Assembly (NCBI RefSeq): GCF_020667835.1
Contig: NZ_JAFMPR010000004.1
Span: forward strand, 1-64,000
Origin: Roseibaca sp. Y0-43
GTDB taxonomy: Bacteria; Pseudomonadota; Alphaproteobacteria; Rhodobacterales; Rhodobacteraceae
Direction: 5' to 3'
DNA: 64,000 bases
Shown: positions 16,368-29,203 of the stretch, piece after piece
How the letters are laid out: each line of letters begins with the position of its first letter
Position numbering within the stretch: position 1 is the stretch's first letter
Translations under genes and position numbers: made by a program
The notes under the pieces: model-generated
Told to the model about the DNA's origin: nothing
What the model saw: only the letters and a program-made list of their open reading frames with translations
Databases searched by the model: none

Positions 16368-16996
16368 AAACCGACGATCTGATCGCGGCGCTTGCCGCCG
16401 ATACCCTTCCGCAGCCCAAGGTCCGCGCGCAGGTGCTGCGTGCGCTGCCCGTGGGCTTGGCCGTGTCGCTGCTGGCTTTCGCACTGTTCTGGGGCGCGCG
16501 CCCCGATCTGGCGGCGGCGCTGTCGTCCTTGGCGGTGCTGAAAACCCTTGTGCCACTGGCAACGGTCGGCCTTGCTGCTGCGTTGGCGATGGCGCAGGTG
16601 CATCCTGCCACGCCGCGCAGGTTGCGCGGGGCGCTGTTGGTGGCGATGTTGGCGTTGGTGTTGCTCACGCTTGCCGTGTCGCTTGTGCAAGGCGGTGTGT
16701 CGGCGCTTGTCGCGGCCCTGTCCACGCCCTCGGCCGCCGTGTGCCTGCTGTCCATCCCGGTTCTGGCCGCGCCGCTGCTGGGAGCGTTGCTTTGGGCGCT
16801 GACCGCTGGCGCAGCCACCCAGCCACGCCTGACCGGCGCGGTTGCGGGGCTGATGGCGGGATGCTTAGCGGCGGCGATCTATTCGCTTTACTGCGACAAG
16901 GACATGGTGCTGTTCGTGATCCCCGCCTATTCAACCGCCATTGCGCTGGTTGTCGGGGCGGGCGCGGTCCTTGGGCCGCGTTGGCTGAAATGGTAG
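16364..16996 (+). CDS. nrsF: NrsF-type (DUF1109) membrane anti-sigma factor
   Basis: The 210-residue protein starts with a short cytoplasmic segment (residues 1-28) for sigma binding, followed by about six membrane helices. It has cysteines C127, C167 and C177. The pair C127/C177 is 50 residues apart, like the two functional cysteines I recall for Caulobacter NrsF, and could sense metal at the membrane. The gene is translationally coupled to the sigma gene. It should hold the sigma factor inactive until metal stress releases it. Confidence 0.85.
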   Translation: MKTDDLIAALAADTLPQPKVRAQVLRALPVGLAVSLLAFALFWGARPDLAAALSSLAVLKTLVPLATVGLAAALAMAQVHPATPRRLRGALLVAMLALVLLTLAVSLVQGGVSALVAALSTPSAAVCLLSIPVLAAPLLGALLWALTAGAATQPRLTGAVAGLMAGCLAAAIYSLYCDKDMVLFVIPAYSTAIALVVGAGAVLGPRWLKW

Positions 16997-17030
16997 CGAG
17001 ATCGACCGAAGGTCGGGGAACCGCTTTCGC

Positions 17031-17696
17031 CTAGAAATCCAGGTCGGCGTAATGCGGCGGGGGCTGGAAGCCGGGGATCTGGTCGGCCAGCAGCGTGCGA
17101 AAGGCCGGGCGCGATTTGATCTTGGCATACCACTCATGCACCATGGCAGAGCGTTTCCAGTCCACATCGTTGATGTAGTCGAGGCTGGACAGATGCGCTG
17201 CCGCCGTGAAATCCGCGAGCGTCATCTCGTTGCCGGCCAGCCAGCGGCGCTGGCCCAGTAGCCAATCCATGTAATCGAGGTGAAACTTGATCCGTGCCGA
17301 GCCCATCTTGATGCGCGCCGAATCCGGGTAGCCTTGCCCGCTGATCTTCTTGTTCACCCGCTCATAGACAAGGTTCGCCGTCACCTCGGAATGAAACTTG
17401 TCATCGAACCACGTGCAGATGCGGCGCATCTCATACCGGTCTTCCGGCGTCTTGGGCACAAGGGGCGGGTTCGGAATAACCTCGTCGAGGTATTCGCAGA
17501 TCGCCTGGCTTTCGGACATGTGCACGCCGTTATAGCGCAGGATCGGCACCTTGCCCGCCGGGTTGCGGCGCATGAAATCCTGGCTGGGGTCCCAGTAGCG
17601 TTCTTCGACCAGTTCGACCTCTATGCGCTTTTCGGCAAGCGTCAGCCGCACCTTGCGGCAGAAAGGGGACAGGGGAACGTGATACAAGCGGGCCAT
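17031..17696 (-). CDS. fzlA: Glutathione S-transferase-like protein, probably FzlA
   Basis: The 221-residue protein has a thioredoxin-like N-terminal domain (LYHVPLSPFCRKVRLTLAEK) and an all-alpha C-terminal domain (NEMTLADFTAAAHLSSLDYI). The N-terminal sequence is close to FzlA, the GST-fold protein that binds FtsZ and steers constriction in alphaproteobacteria. The neighbours mtgA and uppP, both peptidoglycan-related, fit that role. The ATG at 17696 begins the fold; upstream sequence in the same frame overlaps nothing recognisable. An ordinary GST cannot be excluded. Confidence 0.75.
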   Translation of the reverse strand: MARLYHVPLSPFCRKVRLTLAEKRIEVELVEERYWDPSQDFMRRNPAGKVPILRYNGVHMSESQAICEYLDEVIPNPPLVPKTPEDRYEMRRICTWFDDKFHSEVTANLVYERVNKKISGQGYPDSARIKMGSARIKFHLDYMDWLLGQRRWLAGNEMTLADFTAAAHLSSLDYINDVDWKRSAMVHEWYAKIKSRPAFRTLLADQIPGFQPPPHYADLDF

Positions 17697-17754
17697 GGGC
17701 GTGCGTGTGCCTTTTACTGAGATGTGCCTCTCTTGCCCTGCCAGCGGGACAAGT

Positions 17755-18504
17755 TCAACCGCCCAAGCAATCCGCGCGACCATCGCGCGCGATTGTCGCG
17801 GCCCCGTCCATGATCTGCGCGCTGCGCCGGGTCAGAAACTCTGTCGGGCGCGCCGCATCGCGCGACTTGGGGGCCGGCAGCACGGCGGCAAGGCGGGCGG
17901 CTTGCAGATCGCTCAGGCCTGCCGCAGATGTGCCGAAATAATGCTGCGCGGCGGCTTCAACCCCGAAGACGCCTTCGTCGAATTCGGCAATGTTCAGATA
18001 GACCTCTATGATCCGGCTTTTCGGCCAAGCGGTTTCCACGATCAGCGTGATCGCCGATTCCAGCGCCTTGCGGGTCCAGTCGCGGCCATGCCACAGGAAC
18101 ACGTTCTTCACCGTCTGCTGGCTGATGGTCGATGCGCCGCGCGTCTCGCCTTCCTCGATCACCTGACGGATCGCGGCCATGTCAAACCCCCAATGGCGGC
18201 AGAAATTCGCGTCTTCGGCGGCAACGGCGGATCGTGCCATCACGGGGGCGATCTGCTCTAGCGGCACCCAGTCATGGCTGATATCGCCCAAGCGGCGGTA
18301 TTCCTGCCACATGAACAGGCCACCCGGCGGCGCGACGAAGCGGTAGAGCAGCACCCAGGCCACCAGCAAGCCAAGCGCCAGAAGCATGGCCCGGAACACC
18401 CATGTCCGAAGCCGCCTGAACCCGTTGGCCACGGCCATGAAGGCGCGGTGCGGTGCGCCCGTGCGGTAGGGTTTCGGCTTGGGTTGTGGTTTCGCGCGGG
18501 GCAT
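17755..18504 (-). CDS. mtgA: Monofunctional biosynthetic peptidoglycan transglycosylase
   Basis: The 249-residue GT51 enzyme has a cytoplasmic tail, one membrane anchor (about 36-57) and a periplasmic catalytic domain. The catalytic Glu lies in AAEDANFCRHWGFD (E97), followed by GASTISQQTVKNVFLW and the second acidic motif in LNIAEFDEGVFGVE. It polymerises lipid II into glycan strands without a transpeptidase domain. It lies next to uppP, which recycles the lipid carrier released by the reaction. Confidence 0.93.
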   Translation of the reverse strand: MPRAKPQPKPKPYRTGAPHRAFMAVANGFRRLRTWVFRAMLLALGLLVAWVLLYRFVAPPGGLFMWQEYRRLGDISHDWVPLEQIAPVMARSAVAAEDANFCRHWGFDMAAIRQVIEEGETRGASTISQQTVKNVFLWHGRDWTRKALESAITLIVETAWPKSRIIEVYLNIAEFDEGVFGVEAAAQHYFGTSAAGLSDLQAARLAAVLPAPKSRDAARPTEFLTRRSAQIMDGAATIARDGRADCLGG

Positions 18505-18546
18505 GAGGGTTTAACACATGCCACGGCCCGCGCGGTCAAGAGGGTA

Positions 18547-19350
18547 TTAGCCGTAGGCGACGCCCAGTAGCACCAGCCCCAGCGCAATGCGGTAAATGAC
18601 GTATGGGGTAAAGCTGACCGACCGCAAAAGCCGCATCATCAGTGCCAGCGCCGCCAGCGCGGCGGTAAAAGCGATCAGCGCCGCAATCGCGGCATCGCGC
18701 AACAGCGCCCAATCGGCGTGCCCGATCACATCCAGCGACAAAAGCGCGCCAGAGGCAAGGATGGTCGGGATGGACATCAGCATCGACAGCTTTGCCGCGT
18801 CATGGCGCGCATAGCCCAAGGCCCGCGCGCCGGTGATGACAATGCCGGAGCGCGACGTGCCCGGAATAAGCGCCACAACTTGCCACAGGCCAAAGATGAT
18901 GGCGTGGCGCAAGGTCCAGCCGGGGGCGGTGCGGGTTTCCGGCCCGCGTTTGTCGGCAATATACAAGACCACGCCGAACAGGATCATCGCCCAGCCAATG
19001 ACGGCCACGCTGCGCATCAGGTCGATCCAGCCGGTCAGTTGCAGCACAAGGCCCACGGCCATGACCGGAATGGTGGCCACGATAAGGCAAAGCGCCAAAA
19101 AGGCCTCTGGGCTGGCAAGCTGCCCGCGCGCCAGTTGTGCCGCGCCGCGCAGCGCGCGCGCCACATCCTGCCGGAAATACAGGCAGACCGCGCCCAGAGT
19201 GCCGACGTGCACCGCAACATCAAGTGCCAACCCCTGATCTGGCGTGCCAAGCAGCTTGGGCAACAGGATCAGATGGCCCGAGGAGGAGACGGGCAGAAAC
19301 TCTGTCACGCCCTGCACGAGCGCCAGAATGGCGAGGTATAGCAATGTCAT
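18547..19350 (-). CDS. uppP: Undecaprenyl-diphosphatase
   Basis: The 267-residue polytopic membrane enzyme (BacA family) has the motif GVTEFLPVSSSGHL near residue 14 and PGTSRSGIVITGARALG near 175, the two inverted-repeat signatures of the active site. It removes one phosphate from undecaprenyl diphosphate so the carrier can be reused in peptidoglycan synthesis. High-level expression of this family gives bacitracin tolerance. The gene is divergent from gltD. Confidence 0.95.
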   Translation of the reverse strand: MTLLYLAILALVQGVTEFLPVSSSGHLILLPKLLGTPDQGLALDVAVHVGTLGAVCLYFRQDVARALRGAAQLARGQLASPEAFLALCLIVATIPVMAVGLVLQLTGWIDLMRSVAVIGWAMILFGVVLYIADKRGPETRTAPGWTLRHAIIFGLWQVVALIPGTSRSGIVITGARALGYARHDAAKLSMLMSIPTILASGALLSLDVIGHADWALLRDAAIAALIAFTAALAALALMMRLLRSVSFTPYVIYRIALGLVLLGVAYG

Positions 19351-19405
19351 GCTGCCGCTATACTCTTCTGCCTGAATGCTGCCAAGCCGTAACGAAACGC
19401 CCTAT

Positions 19406-19424
19406 ATGTCAGCATAACTGACAT
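19406..19424. promoter_or_regulatory. Operator-like palindrome, copy 1, upstream of gltD
   Basis: ATGTCAG-CATAA-CTGACAT is a perfect inverted repeat with 7-base arms and a 5-base spacer. Its core GTCAG-CATNN-CTGAC is repeated 76 bases further on. It lies between the divergent uppP and gltD genes. Confidence 0.6.
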
Positions 19425-19481
19425 AAAAGCGACAATCCGCACCCGAGTTTCTGCGCCCGCGAAGAAATTTTTCTGCAATTT

Positions 19482-19498
19482 AGTCAGCATTGCTGACT
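19482..19498. promoter_or_regulatory. Operator-like palindrome, copy 2, upstream of gltD
   Basis: AGTCAGC-ATT-GCTGACT is a perfect inverted repeat sharing the core GTCAG-CATNN-CTGAC with the first copy. It ends 55 bases before the gltD start. Two identical cores suggest cooperative binding of one dimeric regulator. The regulator is not known. Confidence 0.6.
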
Positions 19499-19553
19499 TT
19501 TCATTTCTGGAAAGCCTTTGTAAAAGGCCTTTCCGAACCTTGGAGGAATGACG

Positions 19554-20996
19554 ATGGCCAAGCAACCGATGCTGCGTTTTGTATCTGTTAGCAAGGAAAT
19601 GCCCGAGAAGCGCCCGCCCAACCTGCGGACCGAGGATTTCGGCGAGATTTACCGTGAATATGCGACAGAAAAGGCCGCCGAGCAGGCAGGACGGTGCAGC
19701 CAGTGCGGTGTGCCCTATTGCCAGTCGCATTGCCCGCTGCACAACAATATCCCCGATTGGTTGCGCCTGACTGCCGAAGGGCGCTTGCAGGAAGCCTATG
19801 AAATCAGCCAGGCAACCAACACGTTTCCCGAAATTTGCGGTCGCATCTGCCCGCAGGACCGCCTGTGCGAAGGCAATTGCGTGATCGAACAATCGGGCCA
19901 CGGCACCGTGACCATTGGCGCGGTCGAGAAATACATCACCGACACCGCTTGGGAAGAAGGCTGGGTGCAGGCCATCACCCCCGCCACCGAGCGCAGCGAA
20001 TCGGTTGCCATTATCGGCGCCGGCCCCGGTGGTCTGGCCGCCGCTGACGTGCTGCGCCGTGCGGGCGTTCAGGTCACGGTCTATGACCGCTATGACCGCG
20101 CGGGCGGCTTGCTGACCTATGGCATTCCGGGCTTCAAGCTGGAAAAGCCGGTTGTCATGCGCCGGATCGAACAGCTTGAAAAAGCGGGTGTCGAATTCGT
20201 GCTGAATTGCAACGTGGGCGAAGACATCAGCTTCGACGCCATTCGCGGCAAGCATGACGCGGTGCTGATCGCGACCGGCGTTTACAAGGCGCGCGACCTG
20301 AGCGTGCCGAATGCCAGCGCGCCGGGTGTGCTGCCCGCGCTCGATTTCCTCACGGCCAGCAACCGCAAGAGCTTTGGCGATGACGTGCCCGAATTCGACA
20401 ACGGCACGCTCGATGCCAAGGGCAAGCGCGTGGTGGTCATCGGCGGGGGCGACACGGCCATGGACTGCGTGCGCACGGCGGTGCGGCAGGGAGCGACGTC
20501 GGTCAAATGCCTGTATCGCCGGGACCGCGAAAACATGCCCGGCTCGCGCCGCGAAACCGCGAATGCCGAAGAAGAGGGCGTCGAATTCGTCTGGCTGACC
20601 GCGCCTTTGGGCTTCGTGACCGATGACGCCGGCGATTTGTCGGGCGTGCGCGTGCAAAAGATGCGCTTGGGCAAGCCCGATGCCAGCGGCCGTCGCGCGC
20701 CCGAGGTGATCGAAGGGGCCGACTACACCGAAGAGGCCGACATGGCGATCATGGCGCTGGGCTTCGAGCCCGAAGACATGCCCAAGCTGTTCGACCAGCC
20801 CGAATTGGCCGTCACCCGCTGGGGCACGATCAAGGCGAAGTTCAACACCCATGAAACCGAGATGCCGGGCGTCTGGGCCGTGGGGGACATCGTGCGCGGT
20901 GCGTCGCTGGTGGTCTGGGCCATCCGCGACGGGCGCGAAGCCGCCGACTCGATCCTGAATTATCTTTCGGCACCCGCAAAGGTCGCTGCCGAATAA
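19554..20996 (+). CDS. gltD: Glutamate synthase (NADPH) small subunit
   Basis: The 480-residue protein has an N-terminal double 4Fe-4S domain (CSQCGVPYCQSHCPLHNN near residue 48 and CGRICPQDRLCEGNC near 95), then an FAD-binding motif (VAIIGAGPGGLAAADVLRRAG near 150) and an NADPH-binding motif (VVVIGGGDTAMDCVRTAVRQG near 295). It feeds electrons from NADPH to the large subunit. GGAGG (19542-19546) is well placed for the ATG at 19554, while the ATG at 19548 is too close to it. gltB follows 29 bases downstream. Confidence 0.95.
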   Translation: MAKQPMLRFVSVSKEMPEKRPPNLRTEDFGEIYREYATEKAAEQAGRCSQCGVPYCQSHCPLHNNIPDWLRLTAEGRLQEAYEISQATNTFPEICGRICPQDRLCEGNCVIEQSGHGTVTIGAVEKYITDTAWEEGWVQAITPATERSESVAIIGAGPGGLAAADVLRRAGVQVTVYDRYDRAGGLLTYGIPGFKLEKPVVMRRIEQLEKAGVEFVLNCNVGEDISFDAIRGKHDAVLIATGVYKARDLSVPNASAPGVLPALDFLTASNRKSFGDDVPEFDNGTLDAKGKRVVVIGGGDTAMDCVRTAVRQGATSVKCLYRRDRENMPGSRRETANAEEEGVEFVWLTAPLGFVTDDAGDLSGVRVQKMRLGKPDASGRRAPEVIEGADYTEEADMAIMALGFEPEDMPKLFDQPELAVTRWGTIKAKFNTHETEMPGVWAVGDIVRGASLVVWAIRDGREAADSILNYLSAPAKVAAE

Positions 20997-21025
20997 CCGA
21001 ATTTCCTGCCTGAAAAGGAAAGCAC

Positions 21026-25564
<4,539 letters not shown>

Positions 25565-25587
25565 CGCCGGGATATGCCACCGAGATG

Positions 25588-25618
25588 AAAAAAGGCCCCG
25601 TGCAGACGGGGCCTTTTT
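25588..25618. terminator. Bidirectional rho-independent terminator
   Basis: AGGCCCCG (25593-25600) pairs with CGGGGCCT (25607-25614) around a 6-base loop, with an A run before and a T run after. It therefore works for gltB and for the convergent lipoprotein gene. Confidence 0.93.
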
Positions 25619-25642
25619 ATTTGGGTACCGCGGTGCGGTGGC

Positions 25643-25915
25643 TTACGGGCAAGCGGCTTCGTAATAGGTGCCGTCGCCGCGTGCATAGGCGCAGGTGCCG
25701 GTCGCGGTGTTGCGTGCCAGAAGCGTGCCGGCGGCAGCACCTGCGACGGTGCCGATGATCGCCCAGTTGGTGTTGGCGCCCAGCAGGTTGGCCACGGCCA
25801 AGCCGCCGGCCGCGCCCAGGACACCTCCGGCCACGGTGCGCTCGGTCGTCGTCATCTGGCACCCGGCCAGGGCAACCGCCCCCGCAAGGATTGCCGCGCT
25901 TGCAAATCTTTTCAT
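25643..25915 (-). CDS. Small glycine-zipper lipoprotein
   Basis: The 90-residue protein has a lipobox (VALAGC, Cys at about residue 19) followed by a Gly/Ala-rich membrane-active segment with G-x3-G spacing (VAGGVLGAAGGLAVANLLG and GTVAGAAAGTLLARN), and ends with two Cys residues in GTCAYARGDGTYYEAACP. Such glycine-zipper lipoproteins sit in the outer membrane or inner leaflet of the envelope; their role is not defined. GGAGAG lies just upstream of the ATG at 25915, which also begins the signal peptide. Confidence 0.85.
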   Translation of the reverse strand: MKRFASAAILAGAVALAGCQMTTTERTVAGGVLGAAGGLAVANLLGANTNWAIIGTVAGAAAGTLLARNTATGTCAYARGDGTYYEAACP

Positions 25916-26020
25916 CTGCTCTCCTTTCCGGGGAAATTCCCCACCTGTCAGATGTATGCAGCTTAGCAAGATTTCGCCCGCTGTCACGGTCTGTCGGCGG
26001 GTTTGCACGCAAACGCTACT

Positions 26021-26680
26021 TCAAGCGGCGGTAATCCGCAGATCAAGCCCATCCTCGGCGAGGCGCAGCTCCAGCGACATACCCTGTTCCGCGACGGCGC
26101 GCTGCAACACCGGAAATTGCACCCGCGCGGCCTGAAGATCATGCGGCCAGTCTGCCGCGCCGATGAGCGCGTCCCAATAGGCGGGGTCGATCTTTGGCTT
26201 GTCGCTGCGCGCGGTTATATGCAGCGCGGTTTCATCGCGGGTTACAACCACGCGCCCGCCATAGGGCAAAGCGGTTTCAATGCAGAGCAGGCTAAGCAGG
26301 GCCAGCCGCACGGTTGCCTTCGGTTTGCTGACCACGGGTGTCCAGGTCAGATCGAACCGGGCCGTCGCGGCGTAATCGCGCAACAGCCCGCCCAATTCGT
26401 CGGTCCCGATCATCTGGTCGGGCCGGAAAGACCCGAACGCGACCCGAAACAGCCGGATCCGGGCCTGTGCTTGCTGGACGCTTTCGCGAACCAGGTCTAT
26501 CTCTGGTCCAGCGGAAGGGGAGGGCGCCATTTGCAACAGTTCCACCCCGTTGCCGATGGCGCCGAGCGGGCTGATAAGGTCATGGCAAATCCGCGCGGCA
26601 ATCAGGGCGGGCAGATCAAGACCCTCTGCCCTGTCGGGATCGGTGGGTGAGAACGAAGGGGAAAAGCGGTGTCGCATCAT
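26021..26680 (-). CDS. chpT: Histidine phosphotransferase ChpT
   Basis: The 219-residue protein begins with a dimerisation helix carrying the phospho-accepting H33 in ALIAARICHDLISPLGAIGNG, followed by a degenerate HATPase-like domain without ATP-binding motifs. ChpT relays phosphate from CckA to CtrA and CpdR in the alphaproteobacterial cell-cycle pathway; in Rhodobacter relatives it controls motility and gene-transfer agents. The start is one of two adjacent ATGs (26680 or 26677), and both lie inside the 5' end of the opposite DUF3553 gene. No other plausible start exists before the phosphotransferase helix. Confidence 0.88.
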   Translation of the reverse strand: MMRHRFSPSFSPTDPDRAEGLDLPALIAARICHDLISPLGAIGNGVELLQMAPSPSAGPEIDLVRESVQQAQARIRLFRVAFGSFRPDQMIGTDELGGLLRDYAATARFDLTWTPVVSKPKATVRLALLSLLCIETALPYGGRVVVTRDETALHITARSDKPKIDPAYWDALIGAADWPHDLQAARVQFPVLQRAVAEQGMSLELRLAEDGLDLRITAA

Positions 26681-26857
26681 ATTCTGGAACCCGGCATGTT
26701 CGTCAAAAGCCCCGACAACCCCGATTGGGGGCTGGGACAGGTGCAATCCCGCGTGGGCGAAACCGTCACGGTCAATTTCGCTGAAACTGGCAAACAGGTG
26801 GTTAACGCCGCCATAATTCCCCTAGAGGTTGTCTGGGATCTCGATGCCGAGAGTTAA
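26669..26857 (+). CDS. DUF3553-family small protein
   Basis: The 62-residue protein begins with GTG at 26669 (MSHHILEPGMFVKSP), preceded by AAGGGGAAAAG. It matches the short beta-barrel DUF3553 family of alphaproteobacteria (PGMFVKSPDNPDWGLGQVQS, then VTVNFAETGKQ), which resembles UvrD-C-terminal or Tudor-like modules. The function is unknown. It is head to head with chpT, and the two coding regions overlap by about 12 bases. Confidence 0.8.
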   Translation: MSHHILEPGMFVKSPDNPDWGLGQVQSRVGETVTVNFAETGKQVVNAAIIPLEVVWDLDAES

Positions 26858-26906
26858 GCAACCTAAACGTGCAGGCAACGCTTAATCGGGAAACAAACTG
26901 TTTCAC

Positions 26907-27737
26907 TTGAACGCAAGTGCCCCTGTGCAGTATGCGCAACCGGCATTTTACCAACAGGACCGCCGCGCCGTGCCCTCATCGCCTCCGCCGCATCTTGGCT
27001 GCTTATCGACACGGCTTGCCGCCTCTGCCGAGGATCTGCGCGCCGCGCAGGCGCTGCGCTACCGGGTCTTTGTCGAAGAGCTGGGCGGCGATGGCCCCAT
27101 GGTGGACCATGATGCCCGGCTAGAGCAGGACGCGTTCGACCCGCTTTTCGATCATCTGCTGCTGCTCGACACCACCGGGGCCGAGCGCGTGGTGGGCGTG
27201 TATCGCCTGCTGCCCGGCGACCGCCTTGGGCCAGACGGGCGGTTTTACTGCGATGACGAATTTGACCTTTCGAGTTTGCGGCAGTCTGGCCGCCGGTTGC
27301 TGGAACTGGGCCGCTCTTGTGTGGACCCCGCCTATCGCGGCGGGGCGGCAATGCTGCTTATGTGGCAGGCCTTGGCAGAGTATGCCACGGCGCGACAGGT
27401 GGACATCCTGTTCGGCGCGGCCAGTTTTCCGGGCACCGATCTGGCGACGCTGGCCCAACCGCTCAGTTGGCTGCACCATAGGTATCTGGCCCCGCCAGAG
27501 CTTGCGGTTCGCGCCAAGCCAGCCCATCTGGGCCACATCTTGCCGCCCGAGCAGGTTGACGAGCGTGCGGCCCGCGCAGCCGTCCCGCCGCTGATCCGCA
27601 GCTATCTGCGCCTTGGCGCGCGCATTGGCGAAGGGGCGTTCGTGGATCATGCGTTCAACACCACCGATGTGTGTATCCTGCTGGATGCCGCGCGGCTGAG
27701 CCGTCATGCAAAATCGCTTGTGGCCCGCGCCGGATGA
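26907..27737 (+). CDS. olsB: L-ornithine N-alpha-acyltransferase
   Basis: This GNAT-like enzyme makes lyso-ornithine lipid from ornithine and 3-hydroxyacyl-ACP at the cytoplasmic face of the inner membrane. Family motifs include AAQALRYRVFVEELGG (about residue 45) and ELGRSCVDPAYRGGAAMLLMWQALA (about 130-158). The start is uncertain: TTG at 26907 gives 276 residues, but no good ribosome-binding site is visible and two in-frame GTG codons follow. The stop overlaps the olsA start by 4 bases, so the two ornithine-lipid steps are coupled. Confidence 0.88.
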   Translation: MNASAPVQYAQPAFYQQDRRAVPSSPPPHLGCLSTRLAASAEDLRAAQALRYRVFVEELGGDGPMVDHDARLEQDAFDPLFDHLLLLDTTGAERVVGVYRLLPGDRLGPDGRFYCDDEFDLSSLRQSGRRLLELGRSCVDPAYRGGAAMLLMWQALAEYATARQVDILFGAASFPGTDLATLAQPLSWLHHRYLAPPELAVRAKPAHLGHILPPEQVDERAARAAVPPLIRSYLRLGARIGEGAFVDHAFNTTDVCILLDAARLSRHAKSLVARAG

Positions 27738-28564
27738 GCACGTGGGATTCGGACGTTCCGCCGCCCCCAATGGCGCTGTCCCCGGCCGAGCGCCGCCGCG
27801 CGATCTGGCGGTTTGCGCTGTTGGCCTTGGGCCTGTTGGCGGGCATGGCCGCGCTTCTCTTGGCGCGCGGGGTTGAACACATCACCCATGCCGGGGCGCG
27901 GGCGCTTTCGCCCCATGTGGTGCGGGCCTATTGCCGCTTTTTCCTGCGCGTGATCGGGCTGCGCGTGCAGGCGCAGGGCACACCGATGCGCGGGCGCGGT
28001 GCCTTGGTCGCCAACCACGCGTCATGGCTGGACATCTTCGTGTTGAACGCGCTCACGCCCGCGATGTTCGTGGCCAAGGCAGAGGTTGCTGGCTGGCCCG
28101 GCATCGGCCCCTTGGCGCGACTGACGGGCACGGTGTTCATCCGCCGCGACAAGCGCGAAGCGCAGGCGCAAACGCATATCCTGGCGCAAGAGTTCCGGCG
28201 CGGGCACCGGCTGGTGTTTTTCCCCGAAGGCACAAGCACCGACAGCACGCTGGTGCTGCCCTTCAAGCCCACGCTGTTCCAGGCCTTTCTTGCGCCCGAC
28301 ATGCCCACGGGCATGGAAGTGCAACCCGTCAGCCTGCGCTATCACGCGCCCGAGGGCGCAGACCCACGCTTTTACGGTTGGTGGGGTGGCATGGAGTTTG
28401 CCACCCATTTCCTGCGGGTTCTGGGGCAAAGCCCTCAAGGGGGCGTGACAGTCACCTGCCACAGCCCCATTGCGTGCACGGCCACGACCACCCGCAAAGC
28501 CTTGGCCCAGCAGGCCGAGGCCGCCGTTCAGGCAGGCTTCGCCGACGCTCAGGCGCGTGCTTGA
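27734..28564 (+). CDS. olsA: Lyso-ornithine lipid O-acyltransferase
   Basis: The 276-residue PlsC-type acyltransferase has one N-terminal membrane helix (about 26-48), the catalytic HX4D motif in NHASWLD and the substrate motif FFPEGTSTD. It adds the second acyl chain to the OlsB product, giving the phosphorus-free ornithine lipid that many Rhodobacterales make constitutively or under phosphate limitation. The ATG at 27734 overlaps the olsB stop. The 3' end overlaps the convergent FMN reductase gene by 16 bases. Confidence 0.9.
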   Translation: MSTWDSDVPPPPMALSPAERRRAIWRFALLALGLLAGMAALLLARGVEHITHAGARALSPHVVRAYCRFFLRVIGLRVQAQGTPMRGRGALVANHASWLDIFVLNALTPAMFVAKAEVAGWPGIGPLARLTGTVFIRRDKREAQAQTHILAQEFRRGHRLVFFPEGTSTDSTLVLPFKPTLFQAFLAPDMPTGMEVQPVSLRYHAPEGADPRFYGWWGGMEFATHFLRVLGQSPQGGVTVTCHSPIACTATTTRKALAQQAEAAVQAGFADAQARA

Positions 28565-29091
28565 GCGGCTTCGCGCAGCGCGGTCATCAGTTCCGACAGA
28601 AGCTTCTGGTAGCTTTCGGTCACAAGCGCGCCGGTTTCATCGAAATGATCCTTGGGGCTGGCGACCAGCACTTCCGGCCCTTGCAAGATCAGCGGACGGA
28701 AGGGCACCATCATCAGCCGCAGCGCGAATTGCGTGCGCTCGCCACCTGCGCGGCCCGCGGCGGCAGAAACCAGCGCGACGGGCTTGTCGGTCCATGGCTG
28801 GCCGCCCCGGCTGATCCAGTCGAGCGCATTTTTCAGCACGCCCGGCGGAGCCTTGTTGTATTCCGGGCAGGCGATGACCACGGCATCGGCGGCTTTGACC
28901 TGCTCTTTCAGGCGCGTCACTTCGTCGGGAATGCCCTGCGCTTCAAGGTCTTCGTCAAACAGCGGCAGGCGCAGGTTTCCTTCGATGAATTCGGCAGGAT
29001 CGAAGCTTTTCGCCGCCGCCAGCATCAGTTTACGGTTAAAGCTTTCGGCACGCAGCGAGCCGCACAGGCCCAGCAAGGTCAAATCGCTCAT
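28549..29091 (-). CDS. NAD(P)H-dependent FMN reductase family protein
   Basis: The 180-residue flavodoxin-fold protein has the FMN phosphate-binding motif GSLRAESFNRKL near residue 11 and the flavin-ring loop CPEYNKAPPGVLKNALDWISR near 76. This family includes chromate, azo-dye and quinone reductases and the FMN reductases of sulfonate use; the substrate cannot be told from sequence. It is convergent with olsA. Confidence 0.88.
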   Translation of the reverse strand: MSDLTLLGLCGSLRAESFNRKLMLAAAKSFDPAEFIEGNLRLPLFDEDLEAQGIPDEVTRLKEQVKAADAVVIACPEYNKAPPGVLKNALDWISRGGQPWTDKPVALVSAAAGRAGGERTQFALRLMMVPFRPLILQGPEVLVASPKDHFDETGALVTESYQKLLSELMTALREAAQARA

Positions 29092-29203
29092 GGTTTTCCT
29101 TTCCTCGTTTTGCCTTAGCTAAGGGGCAGACGAATGAAAGCAACCCGGTTGTGCCTGCGCGACGATTGCCGCAGGCTTGAATGATGACAGACAGGAGAAT
29201 GAC

